A stretch of DNA of 45,223 nt, taken from assembly GCA_014654705.1 (NCBI GenBank), contig JACVZY010000052.1:1-45223 (forward strand). The letters run 5' to 3'. The translations under genes were made by a program, and so were the position numbers. Every line of letters begins with the position of its first letter. The stretch's first letter is position 1. This stretch comes from Ignavibacteria bacterium (lineage in GTDB: Bacteria > Bacteroidota > Ignavibacteria > Kapaibacteriales > UBA4661). Shown here piece by piece: positions 8,233 to 16,698 of this stretch. The notes beneath the pieces were generated by a model that did no database searches, was not told the origin of the DNA, and saw nothing but the letters and a program-made list of their open reading frames with translations.

Positions 8233-9339
8233 TCAGCAGACTTTTTTCAAGAAATCGGTTCGGAGAAATGCGCTTTGATTCCACACATTCGGGAGGCTCA
8301 CAAAACCATGTGCTGCGGAAAATGGATGCTCCAGGACATCGGCAGCAAGAAATTTATATGTGTCCAGTCCGCAGGCTACCGAGCGCCCACCATTCCACGA
8401 GACAGCAAGCGCAGCATAAAAACCAAGCGCCACGCCCGTCTCGAAAACGCTGCTCACAACGGCATCCAAACCCCGTGCCTCTGCTTCCGAAGCTAGATTT
8501 GATGCAGCCATAATACTGCCAATCGCTGACGGCTTCAGCACATAGCCCGCCAAACATTCGGACGGAATGGAGGAGCGAGCAGCGCGTTCGCTTACGTCCG
8601 GCGAAGTGAGCATTTCGTCCAGCGCAACGCTTATCCCTGTCTGTTCGTGAAAAGCAGGTATGGCGTGCCAATCCTTGAGCGGCTCTTCGATGTAAGCAAT
8701 GTTGTAGTCATGGAGTGCTTCTCCAAGCCGCAATGCCGTTTCGAGCGACCAAGAGCGGTTTGCGTCCAGTCTAAGCGCAATATCACTGCCAACAGCTTCA
8801 CGGCAAGCGCGAACGTTCGCAATATCCTCCTCAAGAGACGAGCGCCCGACCTTGATTTTGAGAGTTGTGTAGCCCTCGCGCACTGCTTTCTCGGCGCGAT
8901 GGACTATTGTTGTGCTATCTCCTGCAATCAAGGCATTAAGCGGCATATGAGAGGGCATCACGGTTGCTTGTGGGGACTGGCTTGGCATCGTGCCATTTTG
9001 CCGTGCGCGAAGGCTTATCAATGCCATTTCCAAGCCACATCGGACAGACGGGAAAAGTTCCGATGAAAGCATTGCCTCCGCATTGGTACTTTCGTGCCGA
9101 ATGAGAGCAAGTTTGCTCACGGTCTGCGTTTCTGCTTCTGCAAGTGATTCGCGGTGCAGCCCCGGAAGCGGCGCAATTTCACCGATGCCCACACTATCCT
9201 CACCATCGTGCAAAACAACCAGTAGTCCTTCACGCATTGCGTTCTCCGGCTTGTTTGCTTGTGTGGTTAGTGCTTCACGAAGTGGAAGAGCGTATCGAAA
9301 AATCTCTACATCGTGAATTGGTCGAATAGGTTGTGACAT
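8233..9339 (-). CDS. menC: o-succinylbenzoate synthase
   Basis: A 368-residue enolase-superfamily enzyme that dehydrates SHCHC to o-succinylbenzoate in menaquinone synthesis. The N-terminal capping domain spans about residues 1-125. The barrel shows the KxK acid/base pair (TLKIKVG), metal ligands in LRLDANRSW, AYIEEPL and ALDEML, and the second-face lysine in YVLKPSAIG. These are the catalytic positions of the muconate-lactonizing/OSBS group. It follows menB by 17 bp, so it is surely in the same transcript. A related dipeptide epimerase is possible from fold alone, but the operon settles the call. Confidence 0.93.
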   Translation of the reverse strand: MSQPIRPIHDVEIFRYALPLREALTTQANKPENAMREGLLVVLHDGEDSVGIGEIAPLPGLHRESLAEAETQTVSKLALIRHESTNAEAMLSSELFPSVRCGLEMALISLRARQNGTMPSQSPQATVMPSHMPLNALIAGDSTTIVHRAEKAVREGYTTLKIKVGRSSLEEDIANVRACREAVGSDIALRLDANRSWSLETALRLGEALHDYNIAYIEEPLKDWHAIPAFHEQTGISVALDEMLTSPDVSERAARSSIPSECLAGYVLKPSAIGSIMAASNLASEAEARGLDAVVSSVFETGVALGFYAALAVSWNGGRSVACGLDTYKFLAADVLEHPFSAAHGFVSLPNVWNQSAFLRTDFLKKVC

Positions 9340-9356
9340 GGTACGAAGACGAGTTG

Positions 9357-10202
9357 TTAAGGGCGGCGAGGAAATTTACCAAAGTCGGGTTTGCGCTTCT
9401 CAACGTAGGCGTTGCGCCCTTCTTGACCTTCTTCGCTCATGTAAAAGAGCATCGTTGCTACACCAGCCAACTCTTGCAAGCCTGACTGTCCGTCGCAGTC
9501 CGCATTCAGTGCGGCTTTGAGCGCACGAAGCGCAATAGGCGATTTATCCAGCATTTCTTGACACCATTTCACCGTTTCGATTTCCAGTTCCGCAAGCGGT
9601 ACTATCGTGTTCACTAAGCCCATTTCAAGCGCTTGCTCGGCGTTGTACTGGCGACAAAGAAACCAAATTTCCCGTGCTTTTTTCTGTCCAACGATTCGCG
9701 CCAGATAGCTTGAACCATAGCCGCCGTCAAAGGAGCCGACTTTGGGTCCGGTCTGCCCAAAAATTGCATTATCCGCAGCAATGGTCAAATCGCAGAGGAC
9801 GTGCAAAACGTGTCCGCCGCCAACGGCAAACCCTGCAACCATTGCCACAACAGGCTTCGGGCAGGCGCGAATATCTTTTTGAAAGTCCAGTACATTCAGC
9901 CGCTCGACGTGCTTATCGTCGTCTTTATAGCCAGCATCGCCGCGAATACGCTGATCGCCGCCGGAGCAAAATGCCATATCGCCTGCACCAGTGAGGATGA
10001 TAACGCCAATAGAGGTGTCATCCCGTGCGTCGTCCAGAGCGCGAATCATTTCTTGCACCGTGAGCGGACGAAATGCGTTGCGCACTTCGGGGCGGTTGAT
10101 GGTGATTTTGGCAATGCCGCCCGCTTTTTCGTACAAAATGTCGGAGTACTCGCCGGCGCTTTGCCAGTCCAAAGCGCGTTTAATGGTCGTTGGTGTCGTC
10201 AT
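9357..10202 (-). CDS. menB: 1,4-dihydroxy-2-naphthoyl-CoA synthase
   Basis: A 281-residue crotonase-fold enzyme that closes the second ring of the naphthoquinone by Dieckmann-type condensation of o-succinylbenzoyl-CoA. The N-terminus carries [20 protein letters not shown]. The oxyanion and active-site segments are [15 protein letters not shown] and [19 protein letters not shown], and the MenB-specific [20 protein letters not shown] is fully kept. The length is normal for the family. It lies 13 bp after menH and 17 bp before menC. Confidence 0.96.
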   Translation of the reverse strand: MTTPTTIKRALDWQSAGEYSDILYEKAGGIAKITINRPEVRNAFRPLTVQEMIRALDDARDDTSIGVIILTGAGDMAFCSGGDQRIRGDAGYKDDDKHVERLNVLDFQKDIRACPKPVVAMVAGFAVGGGHVLHVLCDLTIAADNAIFGQTGPKVGSFDGGYGSSYLARIVGQKKAREIWFLCRQYNAEQALEMGLVNTIVPLAELEIETVKWCQEMLDKSPIALRALKAALNADCDGQSGLQELAGVATMLFYMSEEGQEGRNAYVEKRKPDFGKFPRRP

Positions 10203-10215
10203 CGGTTTGTGTTTA

Positions 10216-11055
10216 TTAGTGTGATAAAAAATGATTGCAGTGTTCTATGATTGTGTTTGCGCTTTCGTAATGCAGCGCGTGTCCTGCGTTCGGAACTATG
10301 TGCAGTGCCGAATGTGGCGTATTGGCGTGAAGTTCTTCTGCCAGTGCCGTAAATTTTTTGTCCAATACTCCTGCCATGAACGTTATCGTGAGCGTGTTTC
10401 GCGGAAGTTCTATCCACAAAGGCGGCTGTGAGCCTGTACCCATGCCGCGAAGAGACCATGCTGCGCCGCGAGGATTACCGTTTTTTCGTTTCCGAACAAT
10501 CTGCTCAAATGCAGGGTGCTCGCGCAGGGAAGAAAAAAGCGGTTGATTGTACCAAAATGCCAAAAATTCCTCGAAGGGTTCTGTTTCAAGTTTTTGAGCA
10601 AGGTACTCGTCGGATTCTCGACGCGTGTGGCGTTCTTCTTCAGTTCGTAAACCCGCCGTTGCTGAAAGAATCAGTGCTTTCCGAAAGCGTTCCGGGAAGC
10701 GCAGTGCCATGAAAAGCGCCAAGCGTCCGCCCATTGAGTAGCCGCACAAATACGCTGAATCAACACTAAGTTCGTCTAAAATGCCGAGTATTTCAAGAGC
10801 GACATTCTCAAGTGAATATGCTTTCAAAGGCGCATCTGTGCTGTGAGAAGATACATCCGTGTCGCGTATCAGCTTCGTAGCGCCATGACCGGGAATATCG
10901 GGCGCAATAACGTGAAAATTCGTTGCTAATTGTTCTGCAACCGCGCTCCAGTCCTCACCCGAACCTAAAAAACCATGTAACAAAAGAAGCGGCGGTTTGC
11001 TTCTGTCGCCCCAATGGTGCGTCATTATGTCAAAATTATTTGCTCGCACCATCAT
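10216..11055 (-). CDS. menH: SHCHC synthase, alpha/beta hydrolase
   Basis: A 279-residue alpha/beta hydrolase-fold enzyme expected to eliminate pyruvate from SEPHCHC, the product of MenD. It has the oxyanion segment [12 protein letters not shown] near residues 24-35, the nucleophile elbow [11 protein letters not shown] with the catalytic serine, and the late histidine in NAGHALHYE. Its ATG overlaps the menD stop as ATGA (11052-11055), which indicates translational coupling. A second ATG follows directly, so the start could be one codon later. Fold alone does not separate MenH from other hydrolases; the position between menD and menB does. Confidence 0.92.
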   Translation of the reverse strand: MMVRANNFDIMTHHWGDRSKPPLLLLHGFLGSGEDWSAVAEQLATNFHVIAPDIPGHGATKLIRDTDVSSHSTDAPLKAYSLENVALEILGILDELSVDSAYLCGYSMGGRLALFMALRFPERFRKALILSATAGLRTEEERHTRRESDEYLAQKLETEPFEEFLAFWYNQPLFSSLREHPAFEQIVRKRKNGNPRGAAWSLRGMGTGSQPPLWIELPRNTLTITFMAGVLDKKFTALAEELHANTPHSALHIVPNAGHALHYESANTIIEHCNHFLSH

Positions 11056-12920
11056 GACGCATAACCCTGTAAGCGTGATGTAATCAGTGCTTGCAAGCGT
11101 TTGTGCTCGTCAAAGTTTTCTGTGCGCCCCGTGCGTACCTCAAGAAGCGTTGACGTATTGTCCTTCTGCGCACGGTGTAGGGCTGACGTGTAGTCAGTAC
11201 GAAAATCTTGAATTTTTTCGGCAAGCGCATAATGTAAGCCAGCAAATGCTGCTCCCGCCTTGAAGTCAGCATTGTGCGGCGTTCCCCAGAACGGTTCAAA
11301 AATATCAATATGCGCTGCAATCGGCAAAAAGGAGAAAATACCGCCGCCCGCGTTATTCACGGCAACAATGACAAGCGGAACGTGATTTTTTGCCACAAGC
11401 AAGAGCGAATTGAGGTCGTGGACAAGCGCCACATCGCCGATAATGAGCGTTGTAGGTTGCCCTAAGCCCCGCGCAAAACCTGCTGCTGAAGCCACAATAC
11501 CGTCAATGCCGCTTGCGCCTCTGTTTGTGCCGACGGCGATGGTCGTGCTGCTATCCCGCACAGCAGCATACATATCCATATCCCGAATCGGCATACTGTT
11601 CGAGATAAACAGCCCGTTGCCATCAGAAATCATGCCGGATACGATGTTGGCAACAGCTATTTCCGTCATGGGTGCATTGGTGCGCTCTTGTTGGGCAAGT
11701 GTTTCGTTCAAGGTTGTTTCGACTATTCCTGAAAGTGCTGCCAGATGCTGCACGTACTTTGGAACAGAAGAAACGGAGCGTTTTTGCTTGCGCGAAGCCT
11801 CTTGAAGCATGGGTGCAATTGCGGGAATATCCGCTTGCAGGCGCATTGTTACTTGATGATTGGGGTCGTGGCGGAATGGCGTTTTTTCGATGACAACATA
11901 CTCTTGCGGGCGCACACGGTCAAACCATTGCAGAAGCCGCTTGGAAACAAATGCGCCGCCAATATGCAGCACAAGGTCTGGTTTGACGGAATCAAGCGTA
12001 TGTGGTGCGAGAAGTATATGGTCAAAATATGGCAAAAAACAGATGCCCTCAGAATGATGTTCCGCCGAAATGCCCAAACGCAGCCCCGATGCTATGTCTG
12101 TAACTATCGGCAAACCAAACGCTGTTGCAATCTTGACTGCCGCTTCTGCCTCAGATTGAGTGTCCAAGCGCCCAACGCAGAGGAGCGGGGATTCTGCCGA
12201 CACAAGCATTTCTGCCAATTCACTCACAACGTCCGCGCTTGGAACCGAAAGCGTAGGCATATAGCGAGTCCACGGGCGTGAGGCGTGAAGCCACGACTGA
12301 AGCGGCGCAAGATAGTCGTCTGCGTAAAGTTGTTGCACAGGAGCAATTTGCACTTGTGCAATTTGCAGTGGCGCAAGCGGTTCACGAAACATACAATTGA
12401 GGTGGACTGAGCCTGCGGGCGAATTGCGGGTGCGAAAAATTGCTTGGTCGATGGTGGTGAGGACAGTAGGAGCAGGGATGGCAATATCAGGGCAGGGCAA
12501 ATCAAATTTCCATCGTATAAAATCACCAAAGAGTGCAGGCTGGGGAACGGTTTGGTTTGCGCCTGTGTCGCGGAGTTCGGGCGGACGGTCTGCGGTGAGT
12601 ATGAGCATCGGAACGTTATCCTGAGCGGCTTCCACGACGGCGGGCATATAATTTGCCACTGCCGTGCCCGATGTGCAGATGAGTGCCGCAGCTCTTCCTG
12701 TTGCGCGTGCATAGCCGAGCGCGTAAAAAGCGGCGGCTCTTTCGTCCAAGCAAACGATTGTTTGGGCTTTTGGGTTCTGTGCTACCGCCGCCACAAGAGG
12801 CGTAGAGCGCGACCCGGGCGAAATGCAGAACATCGTTACGTTGTTTCGGACGCACTCTTCCACCATGAGAGCCGTCCAAAGCATATTCAGAGTGGGCGCT
12901 TCAAGAAGATGAGTGTTCAT
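11052..12920 (-). CDS. menD: SEPHCHC synthase (thiamine diphosphate enzyme)
   Basis: A 622-residue ThDP-dependent enzyme that adds the succinyl-semialdehyde unit from 2-oxoglutarate to isochorismate. It shows the N-terminal ISPGSRSTPL and CLDERAAAFYALG (glutamate that activates ThDP), ICTSGTAVANYMPAV, LTADRPPELRDTGANQT, and the C-terminal cofactor motif running from GDVALVHDLNS to NNAGGGIFSFLP. The frame is open to 12980, but I chose the ATG at 12920 because it forms an ATGA overlap with the menF stop and starts with the family-like MNTHLLEAPTLNMLWT. It also overlaps menH. Confidence 0.96.
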   Translation of the reverse strand: MNTHLLEAPTLNMLWTALMVEECVRNNVTMFCISPGSRSTPLVAAVAQNPKAQTIVCLDERAAAFYALGYARATGRAAALICTSGTAVANYMPAVVEAAQDNVPMLILTADRPPELRDTGANQTVPQPALFGDFIRWKFDLPCPDIAIPAPTVLTTIDQAIFRTRNSPAGSVHLNCMFREPLAPLQIAQVQIAPVQQLYADDYLAPLQSWLHASRPWTRYMPTLSVPSADVVSELAEMLVSAESPLLCVGRLDTQSEAEAAVKIATAFGLPIVTDIASGLRLGISAEHHSEGICFLPYFDHILLAPHTLDSVKPDLVLHIGGAFVSKRLLQWFDRVRPQEYVVIEKTPFRHDPNHQVTMRLQADIPAIAPMLQEASRKQKRSVSSVPKYVQHLAALSGIVETTLNETLAQQERTNAPMTEIAVANIVSGMISDGNGLFISNSMPIRDMDMYAAVRDSSTTIAVGTNRGASGIDGIVASAAGFARGLGQPTTLIIGDVALVHDLNSLLLVAKNHVPLVIVAVNNAGGGIFSFLPIAAHIDIFEPFWGTPHNADFKAGAAFAGLHYALAEKIQDFRTDYTSALHRAQKDNTSTLLEVRTGRTENFDEHKRLQALITSRLQGYAS

Positions 12921-14374
12921 GCAGATTGTGGGGCAAAAAGTTCCAGCATCGGCGCAATTTTCATTTCGATTTCGTTCCATTCCGCATCCGACTCCGAACC
13001 CTTCACAATGCCTGCGCCGGAGAACAAATGAGCGAGAGTATCAGTGATAAGTGCCGAGCGAAGGGCAACAACAAATTCCGCCGCATGAGCATTCACCCAG
13101 CCAACGGGCGCAGCATACCAGCCTCTATCAAAACCTTCACGGCGTAAAAATTCCAGTGCCTCGCGGCGTGGTGTGCCGCCGACGGCGGGCGTAGGGTGCA
13201 AGCGCTCAATGATGGCTGCATCGTCCGAATCCGCACGCAATCTTCCCGTAAAAGGTGCATAGAGGTGCTGCAAGCCGGAGAGCTTGAGTAGTTCGACCTT
13301 GCCAATGTCAAACGATTCCGTGAGGTCGTCTAGACCTGAGGCGACGTAACGCTGCACAGAAGCGTGTTCACGGCGCTCTTTGTCGGAGAAAAGTAAGTCG
13401 TTACCAAGTGCGATGTCTTCTGCCTCGTCCGCGCCGCGCTTTCGCGTTCCGGCGATAGCTTCCGTAGCGATGGTGCGCCCCTCGCGGCGATAAAGATACT
13501 CAGGGGTTGCGCCGAAAAATACAGCGTCGTTTCCGAAGTCGAACAAAAATAACGTCGAACGCCGTGCTTCTGCTGCCCGTTCTTTGAGTAGAGCCACTGC
13601 ATTAGGGCGCTCGGCAATATCAAGTGTTACGCGGCGAGCGAGGACAACTTTTTCTAATCTATCGGCATTAAATTCCCGCACTGCCTCTTCGATGGAGCGC
13701 TTCCAGCCTTGCTTATTCGGGGTGTCCGTGCGCAGGGTGTCTGTGTGCTTGTCTGCTTGAGAACTAGGCGAAAATTCATCTGAATATGCTTTGGCTATTA
13801 TTTTTTTGTCAGTCTTTTGCAATTCTGCGTGTTGCGATGCCGCCTTGAAGGCAAGTAATTGTTGGCGTAAGGCAGCGCGGGCTTCTTCAACCGAAGAGCC
13901 GTGAGGAAGTGCAAGTGTGCAGTGGCAATAATACTCGGCGCCTTCTTTGACATATTCCACAAACGGCAGGATAAAACGAGAACCGCCAAAGGAAGACCAG
14001 TACGTGTCCGGCGTGGTATCGTGCCGAAAACGCATACCACCGTAGTAGCGCACATTCGGAGGCGCATTTCGTGTGCGCTCCTGAATGGCTTGCATAATGG
14101 TTCTTGTGCCGTCGGTCGATTCGCCCATAATGCTGTCAGCAACACCGATTCCGGCTGATTCCCTTGTACCGTTGCGGTCGCGCCAGTATATTTTTTCGTG
14201 CTGCGATGTCTGAAGTCGGTCTATGGGCGCAGTTTCGTCGGTGGGTGCGGAGAAACGAAAAAATGTGTGGGTTGAAGAATGCCATTCCGCCGCAAAGGGA
14301 ACTTCAGCATCAAGTTCATACAGAATGCGGTCAATAGCGGATTCTTCCAGAGGAAGTGTATCAACACTCTTCAT
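12917..14374 (-). CDS. menF: Isochorismate synthase
   Basis: A 485-residue chorismate-binding enzyme that isomerises chorismate to isochorismate, the entry step of the menaquinone branch. The C-terminal half holds the family motifs: LEKVVLARRVTLDI, FFGATPEYLYRREG, IATEAIAGTRKRG, LHPTPAVGGTPRREAL, GWYAAPVGW and LFSGAGIVKGSESDAEWNEIE with metal-binding acids. The N-terminal 200 residues are variable, as usual. It is the first gene of the men operon, and the region upstream is shared with a divergent histidine kinase gene. A salicylate-type synthase is excluded by the coupled menD. Confidence 0.94.
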   Translation of the reverse strand: MKSVDTLPLEESAIDRILYELDAEVPFAAEWHSSTHTFFRFSAPTDETAPIDRLQTSQHEKIYWRDRNGTRESAGIGVADSIMGESTDGTRTIMQAIQERTRNAPPNVRYYGGMRFRHDTTPDTYWSSFGGSRFILPFVEYVKEGAEYYCHCTLALPHGSSVEEARAALRQQLLAFKAASQHAELQKTDKKIIAKAYSDEFSPSSQADKHTDTLRTDTPNKQGWKRSIEEAVREFNADRLEKVVLARRVTLDIAERPNAVALLKERAAEARRSTLFLFDFGNDAVFFGATPEYLYRREGRTIATEAIAGTRKRGADEAEDIALGNDLLFSDKERREHASVQRYVASGLDDLTESFDIGKVELLKLSGLQHLYAPFTGRLRADSDDAAIIERLHPTPAVGGTPRREALEFLRREGFDRGWYAAPVGWVNAHAAEFVVALRSALITDTLAHLFSGAGIVKGSESDAEWNEIEMKIAPMLELFAPQSA

Positions 14375-14417
14375 TATGCTTGTCGAATGGTGGCAAAATG
14401 CGATAGCGTATCACGTC

Positions 14418-14429
14418 TAGTGTACACTA
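14418..14429. promoter_or_regulatory. Palindrome upstream of the men operon
   Basis: TAGTGTACACTA is a perfect 12-bp palindrome lying 44 bp upstream of the menF ATG, in the 237-bp region shared with the divergent kinase gene at 14612. Its place suits an operator for the men operon, but no regulator is known. Confidence 0.35.
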
Positions 14430-14486
14430 CGCGAAGTGGGTTTTTCGGAAGTAATGCAGTAATAGACGATACAAACATACAAGGAT

Positions 14487-14518
14487 TTTAGAAATGAAGT
14501 GTAGAAAGAATTTCTAAA
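14487..14518. promoter_or_regulatory. AT-rich inverted repeat in the menF/kinase intergenic region
   Basis: TTTAGAAAT (14487-14495) and ATTTCTAAA (14510-14518) form a 9-bp inverted repeat with a 14-nt spacer. Just downstream, TATATTTA at 14542-14549 resembles a Bacteroidota -7 box for the kinase gene that starts at 14612. The repeat could be an operator or the end of a leader hairpin. Confidence 0.35.
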
Positions 14519-14611
14519 AACCGTGTGTGCGAGAACTTTTGTATATTTATTGTTGTCCAATGTTGCCTCCAAATCAACCGCTCCAACCATAAACCGATCG
14601 AGCAGTGTCTA

Positions 14612-16486
14612 ATGCGCTCCATTACTGTTATCGTCATACTTCTTGTCCTTGTCCGCTTTAGTGAGGTGTTTGCGCAAGCGGGTGTTTCCGAGAGAGCTTC
14701 ACAAAGCGGTGTTGCTGTTGATAGTATTTCTGCTTCCCACGCCAATTTTTATCACAATGCCCCTCAGCAAAACGCTTCTCAGCGTCATTCTTCTCAGCAA
14801 AATGCTGTGCAAGGTGTCATTGATGGTATTGCGTTGGGAATCACGCTGTTGGCATTGGTATTTCTTTTGCTGATTGTTCTCATATTCAAAAAGCGCTTTT
14901 ACGCATATGTGCTTCTTTACGGTATGTGTGTGGTAGGGGTCTTCGTAAGCGAATTGGCTGTCGTTCGTGAGTATTCGTTTGAAGCGTCGCCAAGCCGCAT
15001 TGCGGCTACGGTGCATATACTTTGTGCCTCGCTGATGCCGCTTTTTAGCCTTCTTTTTCTCCGTCGCTTTATGGAGACGCGGAATATTCTGCAAGGCTTG
15101 GATAGATTGCTGCAAGCACTAGTGATTTGCTATGGTTTTGTGCTCGGTTTTGTTCTTGTGGGGTATGGTTCTTTCTGGCAGTCCCGTGTAATGCCGTTTG
15201 TGAGCCTTGCCGCAGAACTAACGCTTCTGTTTCTTTTGTGGCGTTTGGCGCAAAAGAGAAGTATTTTCGAGCAATTCTCACGTCTCGAAGTGGCTATTAT
15301 CCTGATTTTTATGCTTTTGCTCCCGGGCGAAGATTTTTTGCAGAGCGCTCTTTCTCTTGGATTCGTACCGAAGAGCGGTCAAGGCGGTCTGGCAAGAACG
15401 TTATTTGAAGCCTTTGCGTGTTCTCCGCCTGTACTTCTGCCGATTGCTTTTCTTTTTCGTGTCCGTGATGACAACAAACGCTATGTGGCAGCCGCCCGGG
15501 AACGCATGCTCGTCGAACAGGAAGCACTTGCTGAGCTACGCCGTAATGACGCTTTGCGCCGTGCCAATGCTGAGATTTTAGGGCAGCAAGAACTTCTTGA
15601 AAATCAGCGCCAGCAAATTCAGGGCATGAACATTGCTCTCTACGAGAATAATCAGCAGTTGAGCACTCAAAATATTTTGCTCAAAGAGCTTCATACCGAG
15701 AAAGATGAGTTTTTGGGCATTGTGGCGCACGACTTGAAAAATCCGCTGGCTGCAATAGCAAGTTTTGCGAATATCCTCCGCCATGACGACGGTTCGCTCA
15801 CGCCCACGCAGCAATTGGAGTTTGTGACGCACATTATCGAATCCGCCGAGCGAATGTTTGAAATTATTCGTAATCTGCTGGACATCAACGCTCTGGAGCG
15901 CGGCGGCATGCGTGTTCAGCTTCAGCCAGTTGAGATTTCTTCTGTTCTTGACTATGCCATTAACTCTTATCGGGAGCGTGCTGAGGAAAAAAATATCACA
16001 CTCCATACTGATTTTTCGCCCACGCCCTTTGCTTTGGGAGACGAATCCTTAGTGATGCAAGTCGTGGACAACCTTATTTCTAATGCTGTCAAATACTCAC
16101 CACGCGGCAGCAAGGTGACGGTGAAATTGACGGTAGAGGGTGTGAAGTCGGCAGAGAGCGTAAAAAATGATATTGTGAACATGAATAACATTTTGTCGGT
16201 CTCTGGGCGCCAGCCCGCATTATACTCAACACGCTCTTCTTCCGTTATTCGTTTTGAAGTGCGCGATGAAGGACCGGGACTAACCGATGATGATAAAGTA
16301 AAACTCTTCGGAAAATTTGCACGGCTCTCAGCACAGCCCACGGGCGGGGAGCATTCCACAGGGCTTGGGCTTTCGATTGTCAAAAAAATGGTGGATGCCA
16401 TGAACGGACGCGTGTATTGCGAATCTATTTTTGGCGAGGGAGCCGCATTTATTGTGGAATTGCCCATCGCTGATTACGAGCCGTAG
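14612..16486 (+). CDS. Membrane histidine kinase with 7TM-type sensor
   Basis: A 624-residue sensor kinase. A signal peptide (ending VFAQ, about residue 22) and a short Ser/Gln-rich stretch precede about seven membrane helices (residues 70-300), the arrangement of 7TMR-DISM sensors. A coiled coil (about 305-365) leads to the HisKA domain with His373 in FLGIVAHDLKNP, then HATPase: N box VVDNLISNAVKYSP, G1 VRDEGPGL, F box LFGKFARLS and G2 STGLGLSIVKK. The ATG at 14612 is chosen over 14525 because it directly begins the signal peptide. No response regulator is adjacent. The kinase core is close to that of the propeller kinase at 23668, so both may feed related regulators. Confidence 0.9.
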   Translation: MRSITVIVILLVLVRFSEVFAQAGVSERASQSGVAVDSISASHANFYHNAPQQNASQRHSSQQNAVQGVIDGIALGITLLALVFLLLIVLIFKKRFYAYVLLYGMCVVGVFVSELAVVREYSFEASPSRIAATVHILCASLMPLFSLLFLRRFMETRNILQGLDRLLQALVICYGFVLGFVLVGYGSFWQSRVMPFVSLAAELTLLFLLWRLAQKRSIFEQFSRLEVAIILIFMLLLPGEDFLQSALSLGFVPKSGQGGLARTLFEAFACSPPVLLPIAFLFRVRDDNKRYVAAARERMLVEQEALAELRRNDALRRANAEILGQQELLENQRQQIQGMNIALYENNQQLSTQNILLKELHTEKDEFLGIVAHDLKNPLAAIASFANILRHDDGSLTPTQQLEFVTHIIESAERMFEIIRNLLDINALERGGMRVQLQPVEISSVLDYAINSYRERAEEKNITLHTDFSPTPFALGDESLVMQVVDNLISNAVKYSPRGSKVTVKLTVEGVKSAESVKNDIVNMNNILSVSGRQPALYSTRSSSVIRFEVRDEGPGLTDDDKVKLFGKFARLSAQPTGGEHSTGLGLSIVKKMVDAMNGRVYCESIFGEGAAFIVELPIADYEP

Positions 16487-16598
16487 TTGCCGCTCCTCCT
16501 TCAGATTCTGAGGTCTAATCCGTCAGAAAATTTGTACAAAAAATAAGAAGTTTTTGCGGCGTGCTTTTGGTCTCTTGTTTGTAACAGAATTTTTTTAC

Positions 16599-16665
16599 CT
16601 TGCCGAACTCATGAATTGAAACCCCTCTACAAAGCATGGTCGGGGAGGCTTGTCGGCAAGTTTTT
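16599..16665 (+). promoter_or_regulatory. Structured leader with terminator-like end before the OmpA-like gene
   Basis: CTTGCCGA (16599-16606) pairs with TCGGCAAG (16653-16660), and CCCC (16622-16625) can pair with GGGG (16642-16645) inside. The outer stem is followed by TTTTT, 34 bp before the ATG at 16699. This could be an attenuator or a cis-acting RNA. No known riboswitch core was recognised. Confidence 0.4.
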
Positions 16666-16698
16666 CTGCGGTTTTGAAGGTGCTATTGTCCAATATGT

